Positions 25,346 through 39,090 of a stretch of DNA of 64,000 nt are shown one piece after another. Below the pieces are notes generated by a model. It did no database searches, had not been told where the DNA came from, and saw only the letters and a program-made list of their open reading frames with translations. Every line of letters starts with the position of its first letter. Position 1 is the stretch's first letter. The position numbers and the translations under genes were made by a program. The stretch comes from Timema cristinae (Eukaryota > Arthropoda > Insecta > Phasmatodea > Timematidae): NCBI GenBank assembly GCA_039000515.1, contig JBCFYV010000260.1:34946-98945 (forward strand), read 5' to 3'.

Positions 25346-25849
25346 AACCCCACAAGGTAACTTTCCAAAAGACACTTTTTAATATATTCATTTAAGGGGT
25401 TTATGTTTTCAGAACTATTCATTTTGGGGGCCTTTTTAAAAAAAAACAGGGTTTAAAAATTTTAAAATTTATAAATTTTTTGACCAAAAAAAAAAATTTT
25501 GGTTTTATTTTAATAAAACCCTTCTTACCAAATTACCTTTGCAAATCAAAAACCAAGCAAAAATAGCAAGCTTTAAATAACTCAATGACTATTTTAAAAA
25601 AAAAAAAAATTTTTAATCAATTAATATTTTAAAAAAGGGGAAAAAAAAATTTTTTTTATATTGAATAAATTTCAAAAAAAACCTTGTAATAAAAAATTAA
25701 GTCCCCTTTTTTACAAAAGTGAGTACAATATGGGTTTTTTTAAAAAGACCCGGGGTATATTATTCCGGCAAAAGGGGGGCCCCAAAAAAAAAAAAAATTA
25801 CTAATATATTATGCTTAAAAAACATCATCACGTCACAACATATCAAAAA

Positions 25850-27125
25850 AATGGGGGTTCCGGGGGTGGGGGTTTATCTCCCCCCCACTCCCCGGAAAGA
25901 AAAAAAATCGAAAATATTAAAAAAAAAATCTTATTTTTAAATTTTTAAAGAAGCTTTCCCAAATTTCCCCTTCCCAAACCCCTTTTATAACCAACATAAA
26001 AAAAAAGTTTTTGGGGAAAAAATCTTAATAGGAAATTTTTAAAAATTTTAAAACACAAACTCTCTGAAATTTTCCCCGGATTCGGGTGATTGCCCAGCAA
26101 AATTTCTAGCGGGGAAAAAATTTTATGGAGGGAAACTTTTTTTTCCCGCGCAAAAATTTGTACTTTTTTTAAATTAAAAAATTTTAAAAAACTTATTTTT
26201 TTTCCTGGAATACATACATTTTTTGCAAACGAATGTAATTTTTTTTCCTTGATTTTCCCTGAAATTTTCCAAAAACCTTTTCCCCTGCTCAGTAAACACG
26301 TCACCATATTTGGCCTCGGTTTCCATGGGGAAGCCTTTTAATTGTGGGGGAAATTTAGTCCTCTGTTTAATAAGTTCCTTTTGCAAAATGTCCGGGTCAG
26401 ATTTTTTTTCCCGATTTTTTAAAAACCCAAAATTTTTAAAAAAATTTTTTCCTATAATGCAGGGGATAGGGAAAAGGGGGGTTGGGGTGCCAAAATTACA
26501 CAAAACTTTGTAGGGGAAAACATATTGCATTATTTGCTCCAATCTTTGAGAAAAATTTTTGAAAAAAAATTTTTTTTATCCTTGCACAGGGAAACCCCCC
26601 TTGGGGTGCCCCCAAGGGAAAAAAAAGAAGATTTTTAAAAAATTTTTGAAAATTTTTAAGCACCCCTGGACAAATAACTCATTTGAAGGGGTTTATGTTT
26701 CGAGTACCATATATTGGCTAGGAAAAAAAGAATTCCAAATTTTTTTTAAATTTTAAAAAAAATTTTTTGATGCAAAAATATTAAATTTAAAAAGGAAAAA
26801 AATGCGTTACAAAAATATTCAATCAAAAAATTTTCCCTCAAATTTCCCTTTACGAAATTTTAAAACAAATTTTTTAAGATAGGGGTCCCCCAAAAAAAAT
26901 TTTTCCCCCAAAAAAACCCCCCAAAAAAAAACGACCGATTTTAACTCTTTGAAGTAAGGGGAACTTTCAAAAATAAACTTTAAATGCTTTCGCCCCCAAT
27001 AAAACTTTTAATCTATTTTTACTGACAACCACAAGTAAAGAGAAATTTAGGAATTTTTATTTTGCAAATTTCATTTATTGGTTTTTGGTCGCAAAAATCA
27101 TGGGGGGCCAAAGGGTTTTTGACCA
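25850..27125 (-). mobile_element. Arm-A copy of the hAT relic at 55,475-56,753
   Basis: On the minus strand near 26,330 it reads METEAKYGD, as does the clean relic near 56,280 on the plus strand. The mirror position and the adjoining YqaJ copy agree. The terminal repeats are smeared. Quality is too low to judge whether this copy is more or less intact than its partner. Confidence 0.65.
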
Positions 27126-28250
27126 TGTCCCAAACCCTTTGGGGGAAAAAAGGGGGTTTATTTTGCCTTAAGATGTCCTACTTTTTTTAAAGTTGCTCTG
27201 ATTTTCTTAAAATACTAAAACTCCTCTATAAAAAATATAAAAAGTAAAGGGCCAACAGCCCCGGGGGTTTTTTACTAAGAAGAGGAATGTAAAATTTTTC
27301 GTCAAATTGAAAAAACCAAAATTTTTTCTGCAAAAATAAAGAAAAAAACCCCATTTAGCCCTGGGTTGCAAAAATAAAAAAGACTTGGGCCTTGTCTAAA
27401 AACCCAAAAAGGGTTTTGGGGGAAAAATTTAAAAGAGAGAAAATTAATTTTTTTCTACTTTACCAACACACCCGAAACTGGGGAGCTTAAAAGGGGGACC
27501 CCTTCTCCAAAGAAATATGGTCGAGGGAAAAAAAACCCAAAAAAAGCTGCTCACCCCCTCTAATTTTCCCCCGTTTGTAAAAGGCTTCCCACCACTTGTA
27601 AAAAAGGTTTAAAAAGGAATGCCTATGATAATTTTGACAAAAAGCAATGCTGGGGGGTTAAGATGATGAAAGAAGGATTTTTGGTTTTTAAAATAAAATT
27701 AATAAAAATTTTTTAACCCTTTGGGGGATCTTTGTTTTTTTAAAAATTATTTTTTTTGGGAGCAACCCCCCGAGGAAAAAAGGGGACCCTTGACCCCAAT
27801 TAGAAGTGAAGTGTCCACCCTCACAAGAACTTTGACACCAAAAACTTTTTTAAAAAAAAAGTTTACTTTTTGGAACATAAGCAAGGAAAAAAAGAAAATT
27901 ACTTTTTTTAAAAAAAAACACACTCAAACAAAAAAAAGGGGCCAATTTTCGAGTGAGGGGGAAAGTTACTCCCTCTTTTTTTAAATAAAAATGGGGTAAA
28001 AGGCAAAAATTTTTTTCAAGACAGGCTTTTTTGGGAAAGCCACAGGAAAAAAAAACTAAAACCATTCACCCAAAAAATTGTCTCCTGCCAAGCTTGTAAC
28101 CAAAAACGCAGACGATCCTGTTTTTTTAAAAAAACCCCCTTTTATTTAAAAAAAGGCAAATTTGAAGAAAAAAAAAAAGGTTTTGACAAATAAAAGAAAA
28201 CCCTTGAAAAATTCCAATCCAAAACCTAAAGTGGGGTGAAAGCTTTTTTA
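27126..28250 (+). pseudogene. Arm-A copy of the YqaJ-like nuclease pseudogene
   Basis: Reads gtgtccaccctcacaagaac at 27,810, then KFTFWNISKEKK at about 27,860-27,895 on the + strand, matching KFTFWDISKDKK of the clean copy. Near 28,100 acgcagacgatcc mirrors the clean 3' part. The catalytic segment near 27,720 is too degraded to read. It is mirror-symmetric to 54,344-55,474. Confidence 0.7.
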
Positions 28251-30019
28251 TTAGGCTTCCAAAACGCAAATAAGAGTAAACCCCCAAACCAAAAATTTAG
28301 ACTTTTTTTTTTAATTGTTTCGGTTTATTGCAAAAACAAAATAAAATCAAAAAAATTTTATAAATTTTTTAAAAAATTTTAAATTTGTCGCTGTTTTTTT
28401 TAAAAATTACCTAAAAAAAAATGTCTTGTATTCATTGGTTTGTTTTTTTTTAATAGCGTTCTATATGGGGGTTTTTTCAAATAAATTGTTTTTTTTTTTT
28501 CCCAAACAATTTATAAAAAATTTTTTTAAAAAAAATTTTAAAAAAAAAACCCCAACTTTTCTAAGTGGCAAATGCGGGAAAATGATTGTCGGGAAAAAAT
28601 ATTGACTTTGGGGGAAAAAAATTTTTTCCCCCAAAACAATTTTTTTAAAAATTCAATAATAACTATAAAAGAAGAAAATTTTAAAAATTTTTTTTAAATC
28701 AGTGTGAAAAATTTTCATTATTTTAAAAATTACGGGAAATTTTATAGAATCACCAAAAAAAAAAGAAATTTAACATTTTTTTTAAAAATTTTAAAAACCA
28801 AATTCCCTTTTTGTGAAAGTAAAACATAAAACGGTATTTTTTTAAAAAATCCCCAATTGATTTTTAAAAATATATAAGTTACAAATATTTTTAAAAAAAA
28901 AACCCAAAAACTAACCCAAACCCCTTTTTTTCTTTTTAACATTCACCAGTGACTGATGGTAATTTTTTTAAAATCACCGGGGGACTTTAAAAAATTTTTT
29001 TAGCGATTGAAATAGGGTTTTGTAAAATTTACCCAATGTAAAAAATCGAAAAGTAGCAACAAATAAAAAAAGGCATCGAAGGGCTGACGTTTAGTTTACC
29101 GGGACACAAGCCAGCTCGTTTAAATTTTATTCTAAAGAAAATCTCAGTTTTTAAAAAATTTTTGGTAATATGTTTTGGGAAATTGGGGAAAAATAAAAAA
29201 CCTTAAAAATACACCCCAAAAATGCAATCAACTTTTTTCTCCCACTTATTAAAAAAAAAACGGGACGGAAAACGGTCACCGCCAGTTTTTTTTCCTCTCT
29301 CTTTTTAAAAAAAGGGCTGTTTTTCTAAAAATTTTGAAATTTTTGAAACGAAATAATAGTTTCCCCCCTATTTTACCCGAAACACCCACCAAAGGTCATA
29401 AAGGAAAAAATTTAAAACTGCTAGCTATTTAATTCCTTTTTCCATGGGAATAGAAATTTTTCAGAACACTTGCAGAAATGTAATAAAAGGGGAACATTTT
29501 GTCCATCAAAAGGGGGAATAAATTTCATATTTTTTAAAAAACTCCAAAAATTTTTTTTTTTTATTTTTTTTTTTATCTAGAAACTTTGGTTTTTTGAAAT
29601 TTTTTCAATAAAAATTTTTTTTTTTTAAAATACAAAAAAAATACAGTTTTTAAATATTTTTTGTTCTCAAAAGTAGCGGAAAAATCAAAATTGGAAAATT
29701 TTAAAAATTTTTGTAAAATAAACCTTTAAAATCACTTTCATAGGAAAAAGGAAAATTTCCAAAATTTTTTTTGAATATTAAACAATACTAAATCCCAAAA
29801 AATTTTAAAAAAAAAAATTTGGGGCCTTTTTTAATATTAAAAAAAATAAAAATAGTTTGTAAAATTTTCCCAAAAAAATTAAAAATTTTTAAAAAAATTT
29901 TTTTTTTTATATTTTTTTCTCTAAAAAAAATTAAAATTTTAAAAAATGTATTTTTTGTAAATAACTTATCTAAAACAGCAAACTAATATAAACAACCTAG
30001 GGCCCAAAAACCAAATACC

Positions 30020-30310
30020 CTTTAATTAAAAAGTACCAATTAGAAAAAACTCTGGGGGGCAAGACCGGGTAATCTATCAGGGGCCTTTTTTTTGGGGGTT
30101 CCCCTTTCCCCTTTTTTTATTACCAACAAAAAATGCCCCTTAAAATTGGGAAACAATTTATTTCAAAGTTCGAAAGACTAAAAGAATTAAATTAAAAATT
30201 TTTGGGAAACCCAAAAAAATTTCATTCAGAAAATTAAAATTTTTTTTTTGTCACGATGCTTTTTTCCCCAAAAAAAAACTTTTTTACATTTTAATTTAAT
30301 TTTTCAACTA
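30020..30310 (-). mobile_element. Arm-A copy of the Tigger/pogo remnant
   Basis: Position inferred from the arm symmetry with 52,290-52,575. ggggccttttttttgggggt near 30,080 corresponds to the smeared end region. No readable HTH remains here. Confidence 0.4.
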
Positions 30311-31589
30311 CCGGACATTTTTAAAAAAATTCCCCGTTTTTTCCCCTAACGTGTCCACAAAGGGGACCCGGGGGGGCCCCCCCTTTTTTTTTTTTCAAAT
30401 TTTTTTTCATGAGGGAAGGCAAAACAAAACACACACCAAAAACAAACCCCATACACACAAAAGAAAAAAACAATGCTTTCCCGGGGAGAAGGGTGCATAA
30501 AATTCTTTTTACAATTAAAAAAGCTCAAAAACTTTTCCCCCGTCCTTTTTATTTGTTCACCTTAATAAAATAAAAAGATATGGAAAAAAAAATCCCCGGA
30601 AAAAAACTACTCTGAATAGCTTTTTATAAAGAAAAGCTATATTTAAATATATTCCCTTTTAAAAAAAAATTTGGGGCAGTGGCGGTGGAAAATGACGGTA
30701 AGGGGGGCACTGCCATGGGGACGAATTTTTCCCCCCATGGAAAGAAAATTTCTTCCCTCCTAGATACATTTCAAAAAATTTGCAGTATTAAAAAATTAAA
30801 CTAAAAGATTGCCTTTTAAAAAAACTCCAAAAAATTTTTCTATGGTATTAAATTTCAAAAATTAACTAGAAGACCACACCCTATAACTTCAAAAAAACTA
30901 ACGCAAAAATTCTTTTTAGAAGCCCCTTAAAGCTTTTAGGGTCATATAAAAAATAAATAAAACGAGGAAAAGGGCCACTCAAAAATTTTAAAAAATTTGG
31001 TTTTGAAATTTTTTTAAAAATTTTTTTGCTTTTAAAAAACTACAATTTTTTTTGAAAGCCTTTAATTTTTAAAAAAATTTCCATGGAAATCATTTTAAAA
31101 ATCTGCTAGGCATCTACTTAATTTTGGGGAATTTAAAAATAAAATTATTTAGAAAAATGGGAAACTCTGAAAAAACTCTATAGTTTCCATAGTAAAATAC
31201 AGCTTTTTACAATAAAAATCCACTTTTGGGGAACCCCCTACCCCCCCAAAAAAATTGATAGCCCTTTTTTTCAAAAGCAATTTATTTTAACTCACTTTAA
31301 AAAAAAAAAAAAATTTTTTAACGAAAAACTGATTCTAGACAAACCCGCAAAAAAAAAAAAAATCCTATCCACTAAAGACCTTTTCATTGCGGGGGTGTGT
31401 GTAATTTGAAAAAGGAATGTAAACAAAAGAAATAATAAAAATTTTCGATAACTTTTAAAAATTATAAAAATAATAATATTTATTGAGTATAAAAAAAAAC
31501 ATAAAAATTTTTTTAACGATCAAACTTTTTAAAAAACAACTTCCCAAAAATAAACCCAAACAAACCCGTTTTTGGGATCCGAAAGGCCC

Positions 31590-34500
31590 TAAACTTTAAG
31601 GCATCGCCTGAAATAAACTGGACGGCCAAAAAGCAAATTTGGGGTTCGTTTTGGGTGGGTTTACTGAGGGGGGGATTTAAAAAAATTTTTTCCACTCCCC
31701 CTTTTACGCAAAAGTTCATTTTCCTCTAAATTAAAACCATTCCACCCCCAACTAGAAACTTTTTTAAAACACATCCCTTTTCCCCCCCAAAGGAGAAAGG
31801 GGGTGATGAAAAAAAAAATAAAAAAAACCAACCCAAACAATGTAGATTCCACTAAAAAAAGAACACAACACAACACTAATAGCAAAAAGATCCCCCTTTT
31901 CTTTGTCAAAAAAAAAAATACATCAGTTTTTTTTCCCGCTGTTATCAGTAGGGGAATTCAAGGGGGCTCAAAAAACGGGGGCCATCAATTTTTTTTTTTT
32001 GCGATCCAGCATCTTTCACAATTTAAAAATTTCTAAAAATGGGGAAAAGGGGAAAAGGGGTTTTAAAAAAGGGGCACTAGAAAGGGGAATGAAAAAAAGG
32101 GAAATTTTTTAAAAATTTTTTAAAATTTCACCACAGTTTTTTTTATTTTGAATTTTTTTTCGTAACATTTTTATGAACAAAAAGATTTTCACAAACAAAC
32201 TAATTCTAAGCAAAAACACCCCCCTTTTCCCCAAACCGATAAAACAAACCAATGATATACTTTAAAACATGCCCGGATTAGAACCCTATCCCTAATCATA
32301 GGCACACGGCGTTACCTACCGTGGTTTTTAAAAGTCAACCCCTAAAATAAATTTACTGAAAAATTTTAAATCTTAACTTGTTTTCCAAAAAAACAAGAAT
32401 TAATAAGACTTGAAGACAGCCTTTTTTAAAAAAAAAATTTAACCCCTTTTAATAAATTACTATTCTGGGGGAAAAAATGTTTTTTGGTTTTTGGGGCCCC
32501 AAAAAAAAATTTCAAAATATTTTTAAAATTTTGCCTTTTAAAACCCAAAAATAAAATTGTTTTTTTCATTAAAAGAATTAAATTGAATACCTTGTAAAAA
32601 TGTACTAAAAAAATTAGTGTTTGGGGCAGAGTGGGCATTTCCCCCAAACCCCCCCCCCCCCCCAGAGTAAAAGTTTTCAAATTACCTTTCCAATTCAACG
32701 TCAAAATCCCCTCCCAATCGCGGACGGGAAATTTTGACATATCTCTACCACTTCAAAAAGCCACAACGTTCAAGGAAACCTCTTTAAACCCAAAAATATT
32801 TTTTATTTTTTAAAAAAATTTTAAAATTTTTTTAATCTAACTTAAAATAACCCTTGTTAACTCAAAAATATTTTAAAAAAATCATTTTCGCTGTTTCATG
32901 TTTTTGGGGTTAAAATTTTTTTTAAAATTTTACAATTTTAATTTTTTTTTTTACTTCTTAAAACATTTCAATTTTAGAAAATTTACAACTTTTTACTAAT
33001 TTCACAACGGCCAAAAAAAATTTTTTCCCCCCAAAGATTTTAAAAAAGACTTGGACTTAAAAAAAAGTGCATCGTTTCACGGGGGGGGGCCTAAAGTAAA
33101 ATTTTTAAAACTTTCCAAACAAAATAAATCTCAACATTTTTTCCCCTAGTTTTAAATTACTTTTACAAGTAGAAAAAGGACCACGCTTGGGCCGAAAACC
33201 TTTTTGGGTTTAAAAAAAAACACCAGCCCCCTCTTTTAAAAGGGAAAAACCGAAAGCTCAAAAATATTCTGAATTGCGCACCCGTGCGCGTGGGGAGGGA
33301 GGTGGGGGTAGACGAATACGCCGACAAAAAACCAGTATAGAAGGAAATTTCCGTTTAACTGACACTCGCCAGTCCTTTTTACCTGTCATTCTTTTTTTAA
33401 GAGACAAAAACTCACGACACAAGAAGGGGGGTAAATTTTTTCGGGGGGACAGCATGTAAAGAAAGAAAAGAATAAAAAACGGGGGTTTTTCTCTTTGTTT
33501 GCTTTCGGGGGTTTTTCAGGCGCTGGGCGGGCCCTCTTTGGGTTTTAAACCCCGGGGTTTTTCCCCCCAAGCTGGTCCCCTTTTTTACCACCTAAGTAAA
33601 GTTTCCATTTTGACTCAAAACGAAAATTCTTTTTTTAGAAAAAAAAAAAACTATTTTTTTTTCCCTTTTCACTAATCCATCAATAAAATAAATAACCTAA
33701 AAAAAAATTATTGAGACTTTATTTTTTTTAAAAAGTGTTGAATCTACTTGGGGCCCCCCCCCCCCGTAACGATGCCCCAAATCTATTAACGTCACAAGTC
33801 TTTTTAAAAACGTGGGGGAAAACCAAAAAATTTTTGGCCGTTGGAGTAAAAGAAAAACCCTTTTTAAAACAAAATTTTACTTTTTACACAATAAAAAAAA
33901 AAATAAATTAAAAAACCATTTTAAAAAATTTTTTTAAAAAAATTTTGAAACAGCGATTTAATTTTTTTTTTTTAAAAATTTTGATTAAAAAGGTTAATTT
34001 TTTAAATTTCAAAAAATCTTTAAAAATTTTATATTAAAAAATATATTATTAAAAACCCCCTTCCTTGACATGTTGTGGAATTTTGAATGGAAAGCATAGC
34101 CGACTTAAACCCCGCATGCTCGAGTGTTTTTTAACAGTTAAATTTTGGGGAATTTTTAAAATTTGACTCTAGACGGGGAATGCCACCACATCTCGTCCAA
34201 CACTAATTATAGTACAGTAAAAAGGGTGTATAAATTTTTTTCATCATAAAAAGCAAAAAAAATTTTAGTTTCCTGGGTTTAAAAAGGGTAGACAATGTTA
34301 AAAAATTTAAAAAAATTTTTTTAGTGTGACAAAAACCACAAAACATATTTTCCCATAACATAGTAATTTATTACAAGGGGTAATTTTTTTTTTTTAAAAA
34401 CTTAACTTTTTTCCCCACTTTTTTTCCCCTTTCTTTTTTTGGGAAAAAATAAGATTTGAATTTCAGTAAAAATTTAAATTTAGGGGTTGTACATTTTTTA

Positions 34501-35240
34501 AAAACCGGGTAACCGGTCCCAAATGACTAGGATCACGGGTAAAATCCCTTTTTTAAAATAATTTTTTGTTTTTATTATGGGGGGAAAAGGGGGGAATGTT
34601 TTTGCCTAAATTTTTTTTTTGGTAAAAAATCAGGGGTTTCATAAAATGTACGATAAAAAATTTTTAAAAAAAAAAAAATTTGGGCGAAATTTTAAAAAAA
34701 TAAATTTTTCCCCATATTTTATTCAATTGCAGTGCACCCACTTTAAACCCTTCCCCCCTTTTCTCCATTAAAAAAAAGTTTTTAAAATTTGTGAAAGATG
34801 CTGATATCGCAAAAAAAAAACTACGACGGGGCCCCGCTTTGCTACCCCCTTTGAATTACATTTACTGATAACAGTCAGAATGTAAACTGTTTGGGGGTTT
34901 TTTTTGAAAAAGAAAAGGGGTGATCTCTTTTAGCTATTTGTGTTGTTTGTTTTTTTATTTTTTGTGGGGAAAAAAAACATTCTTTTTGGGTTTTTTTTTT
35001 TATTTTATTTTTTAAACAACACACCTTACTACCCTTTAGGGGGACATCATTTTTTTAAATGGGGCAACTGTTTGGGATAAGAATGGTTTTAAATTTTAAA
35101 GGGGAAAAAGGGGGCACATTTTTGGGAAAGGGGGGTGAAAAATGTTTATAAATACCACCCCCATCACCCTACCAAAAAAACAACCCCCAAATTTTTCGTC
35201 TGCGGAGTCCAGTTTTTTTCAAGAGCATGCCTTAAAGTTT
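31590..35240. mobile_element. ~3.65-kb TIR-flanked insertion, present only in arm A
   Basis: The clean arm runs uninterrupted through the site at about 51,044-51,052, whereas here the matching flanks are 3.65 kb apart. The left end (31,591-31,656) and the reverse complement of the right end (35,186-35,248) share aaactttaaggcat exactly. They then agree imperfectly through a gaaa(t/a)aaactggac block to aaatttgggg, an imperfect inverted repeat of about 60 bp. That is the form of a cut-and-paste DNA transposon. The target duplication cannot be read through the noise. Inside lie a tRNA-like B box (minus strand, about 32,275-32,335) and a mixed-base block at 33,258-33,459 with open frames on both strands, but no transposase was recognised. 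It could be a non-autonomous element or one whose gene is unreadable. Confidence 0.7.
32270..32335 (-). mobile_element. tRNA-like SINE head inside the TIR insertion
   Basis: On the minus strand ccacggtaggtaacgccgtg (A-box region) is followed about 25 bp on by agggttctaatccgggc (B box, consensus GGTTCRANTCC). Only the head is recognisable. It implies a SINE inserted in, or carried with, the larger element. Confidence 0.5.
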
Positions 35241-36075
35241 TGACCATGGCCCAGTAGGGGGGGGGGGGTTTCGGAAAAAGTCATTTATACTTTAAAAATG
35301 CCTAAACCCGAGCGTTTTTACGAAAAAAATTCTATATTTGTGGGGGGGGGTTTTGGAAAAGTCTTTTTTTAAAAATAAAACGCCTATATGAAAAAAGCGT
35401 TTATATCGAAAACCCGCTATATTTGGGGGGGTTTTTTTTTTAACCCGCTTTCCCAAACCCCCTTTCCCCCCCTTTTTTCCCCCCCCTTTTAAACCCCTTT
35501 GGGCATTTTTTGTTATTTTGTTTAAATTTTTTCTTTAAATTTTTAAAAATTTTTTTAAATTTGGGAAAGGGTAGAGGGGGTTTTTTGGGGTTTTTTTTTA
35601 TTGGAAGGAAAAAAGGGGTTTTTTTTAAAAAATAAAATTTGGGGGGCGTAATTATTTGCTGAAGCAATAGGCCCCCGGGGGTCGCCCCCCGTTTTTCCCC
35701 CCCCCGGGGTCCCCCATAGTAAAGACACAAAAGCTTCTCGGGGGGGGGTTTTGTGCCCTTCTGATCCCCCAAATAAAACCATTCCACTTTCCCTCCCCCC
35801 CCCCCCCCCCCCCCAAGAGCCCCGGGGTTTTTCCTTTCCGGGTTTTTTCCCCCCCCCCCCGGCCCCTTCCTCCTTTTTTTGCCCCCCTAAACCCCCGCCT
35901 GCCCGGGAAAAAAAGTGACATCGAAAACCCGGGGGGGTTTTTCCCCAAAGACGTAATCAGGGGAACCCTGGCGCCGGGCTGGGGGGGAACAATTGGGAAA
36001 AAAAATAGAAGTGACCTAAGCAACCGGGGTTTTTTTCCCAAAAGGGAAATTTATTGCGTTTTTAAAATTTTTCAA

Positions 36076-36430
36076 CTCAGAAACTCAATTTTTGCAAAAA
36101 CAGGGCCCCCCCGGGAAACCACATTGGGGGCCCCCAAACCCCGGTCACAAGTTTTACAAATTTTTTTTTTTTTGGGGACGTCTGTTAAAAAAAAAGGAAA
36201 TGTTCTCCCCCCCAACCCCCCTGGGCCCCGGAAAAAAACCGGGGGATTTTCCTAGGGCCTTTAAACATTGCGTTTTAAACCCCCAACTCTACAGCTCAAT
36301 TTGCACAATAAAGGGGCCCCCCGGGGGAACCCCCCATTTTTGGGGGGCCCCAACCCCGCACCAATGTATACTAAAATTGTTTGTTTGGTAGGGGCTTTCT
36401 AAAAGGGAGGGGTGTTTCCCTCCGGCCGGG
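36076..36430. repeat. ~207-bp direct repeat, two units
   Basis: The block beginning aactcagaaactcaattttt at 36,075 recurs as aactctacagctcaatttgc at 36,284, each followed by A-rich, C-run and G-run segments in the same order. Run lengths are unreliable. Confidence 0.5.
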
Positions 36431-38749
36431 GGGAGTAATTTGAAGGGTTTCCCCCCTTTTTCGGGGGCAGGGAGTGAAAAAAAACCCCCACCCCCCCCTT
36501 TAGCGAGATTTAAAAACCACTCCCTTTCCCAAAGGCCAAACGGGGAAAATTTCCCACCCCCCAAAAAATTTTTAAAACCCCAAAAAATTTTTAAATTTTT
36601 TTTCCGGGGACAAAAAAAAAAGAAAAAAGAAAAAGACCGAAAAATATAAAAAAGGCTGAATACATGGCGACAGTTTGGGGGGGCTCAAAACAAAAATGAT
36701 GGCGCCGGGGTTTGGGGGGCAGACAAGCCCCCCCGGACAAGAATTTTATCGTACCTCGACCACCTGGGTTTTCCCAATGACGAAACCCACGCGGTTAGGG
36801 GGCAACCCCGGGCCCCCAAAATATTTTCGGCCAACAAAAAAAAAGGGTTTGAACAAGCTTAAAAAATCAGGTCATCGAGGGGGGCCCCCCAAAGTTGGGG
36901 GGCAGAAAACCCCCAAAGAATAATGGTGACGTCAAACGAGGGAGGGGGGTCTAAAAAGGGGTTTTGCCCGCTTGTTGTCTTTTATAAACGTTTGAAGGGG
37001 GGCCAAAAGGGAAAAAATTTTCCAGCACTAAAAAATACGTCAACCGGTGAAAAACCGTCAAATTGTGTATCTAGCCGTAGAAAAAAAAAAATGGGTTGAT
37101 AAATTAAAAACCAAAAAATAAAAATTTGGGGGGGAAAAACCGTCTAATAGCCTATCTAAACGGCTTTTTTTGTGTATTTTACCCTGCCGATTTGGAACTC
37201 TTACAGTGAAGAGGGTTTAGTTAAAAAAAAAAAATTTTTGGGAATTTCCCCCCCCGGAAAAAACCCGGGGTTCACCAAACCTTTTTTAATTTTTAAAACG
37301 GCGTTTAAGAGACAGGGGGGGGTTTAACAACATCAACGGGGGGGGGAGCCCCTCTACAGGTTTTTTAGCTCCAGGTACGCTCCCCCATGCTTCGATCCCG
37401 GCTAAAATTAATTTTTTAATTTTTTTGGGGGGCCAAAAAGGGGGAGGGGCGGCCTAGGGGGACGTGAGAGAATTTTCACACCCCCGGGGTTTGTGAAAAG
37501 ACAGGAAAATTTACAAGTAGATGAGGGGGGTACAAAGTTTTGGGGCTCTACCTGTCACACGAACGAGGGGGGGAAGTACTACCCTACAAAGAGAATGGGG
37601 AAAACGTATTGTGTATGTAACGTCCCTTTTAAAAAATTCCGAAAGGGGGGGGGGGGTATTTTTTTTAAAACCCCGCCCTCCACCGCCGCCCTTCCTTTTT
37701 CCCAAAAACCCACCCGTCCCCCGTACTTCCCCCCCACCGCCACCGCCACCCTCAAAAAAACCCGTACCCCCCCCCCCAAAATAAAAAGCCGTCCCCCACC
37801 CCAGGTCCCCCCCCCCGGAGTCCTCCTACCAGACGAAAAACAGCTACCCTCGTCAAGCTCTTTTCTACGGTCAGTAAAAGTCCCGGTGGCCCCCCCCCCC
37901 CGGGGCCCCCCCTACCTACCGGGCGTCAGATTCCTGGCAACCAAAAAGGCAGATTCTCTGTCTAACCAGTCAACAGAGTCACCTGCCGCCCCACCACCCC
38001 GGGGGGTAATCCGAAAAAACCCTTTTTAAAACTCGAGGATTTAAAATTTACAAAAAAAAAATTTAAATTTTAAAAAATTTTAAAGAAACGCCCCCGACTA
38101 CATACCCCGGGCTGGCCCCTTTTCGGTAACTTTTCCCCTTTTTCCCAAAATCAATATTTTAATTTTGGTTGTAACGTTTTAAAATTTTTAAACCCGCTGT
38201 ATGATATACTGGGGGGACAAAGGGGATGTTTAAAAGTTTTTAAAATTTAAAATAAAATACTCTGCCTGTCATCGGGGGCTAGGGGGAAAAATTTTTTAAA
38301 AAAAAAATCTTTTAAAAGCAGTGTTTTTTTTTTTTTTGCGGGGGGCTAAAAATTGGGGAAAAAATCCGGGGTTTTAAAAGCGGGGGTTTGTGAGGGGGCC
38401 CCCCCCGAAAAAACTATCCAATCTTTTCCCAAAAAATTTTTTTTTTTTCAAATTTTAGCAAACTGCTGCTCCCCCAAAGGAAAAAAATGTTGGACGGGGA
38501 AAAGGGATTACCAGGGCTTTTTGACATACGAGAAAGAAAAAAACCGGCCCCAAATGCTAAACGAACTTAAAAAAAAAAAAATTAAAACTTTTGGGCTATC
38601 GGAAGACCCCAAACCCCCTTTTAAATTTTGCTTGAGTTTTTGGGGAAAATAAGATTGCCAGGTAAAAACTGTGGCTTAAAAAATACACTCAAACGTCCCC
38701 AAAAGTGTCTTGAACTTTTTTTGGGGGGGGCCCCACCATTTTCTAAAAG

Positions 38750-39090
38750 GGGAGATGTTTTTTTTTATGTATGGTAAAAAAACCAAAAAAATTTTGCTGC
38801 TTGTTGTAAAAAGTTTTAAAATTTTAACCCCAAAATTTGGGTTTTTTGGGGGAAAAAAAATTTACTCCTACCCCTTTTTCCCAAAAAGGGGAATTTTTTT
38901 TAAAAATGTTTTGGGGCAAAAGCCCCAAATAATTTTGCTGCTTTTTGTAAATTTTTTAAAATTTTTAAACCCAAAATTTTTGATTTCAATAAAATTGATT
39001 TTCCCACTCTTTTTTTTGCCGGGTAGAGTTTTTTATATGTATGGTAAAAAAAACCAAATTTTTAAAAATTTTGTTTTTTGGGGTTTTTTT
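38750..39090. repeat. ~135-bp tandem repeat, about 2.5 units
   Basis: The phrase tatgtatggtaaaaaaa near 38,766 recurs near 39,036. Between them near 38,903 a middle unit keeps the following aattttgctgctt block (compare 38,790 and 38,931). The open frame across it shows the same repetition (ILLLVVKSFKILTPKF, IILLLFVNFLKFLNPKF), which reflects the DNA repeat rather than a known protein. Confidence 0.55.

Larger units (their letters stand above)
23190..35890. repeat. Inverted-repeat arm A (unpolished copy of 50,490-59,460)
   Basis: Reads as the reverse complement of the right-hand arm. Paired landmarks: 24,600 with 58,030; 24,960 with 57,690; 26,311 with 56,280; 27,870 with 54,730; 29,090 with 53,490; 30,700 with 51,880; 31,340 with 51,240 (coordinate sums 82,580-82,640). 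After an extra ~3.65 kb in this arm, 35,300 pairs with 50,950 and 35,670 with 50,700 (sum about 86,300). Homology stops near 35,890 and becomes unreadable near 23,190. Differences are mostly base-to-neighbour smearing and run-length changes, more like consensus error than mutation. Confidence 0.9.

Noticed and set aside
37493..38029. 178-codon proline/serine-rich open frame, the longest on the + strand in the middle
   Set aside because: It lies in C-run-rich unpolished sequence, overlaps open frames in two other readings, and shows no domain. Its composition is explained by homopolymers.
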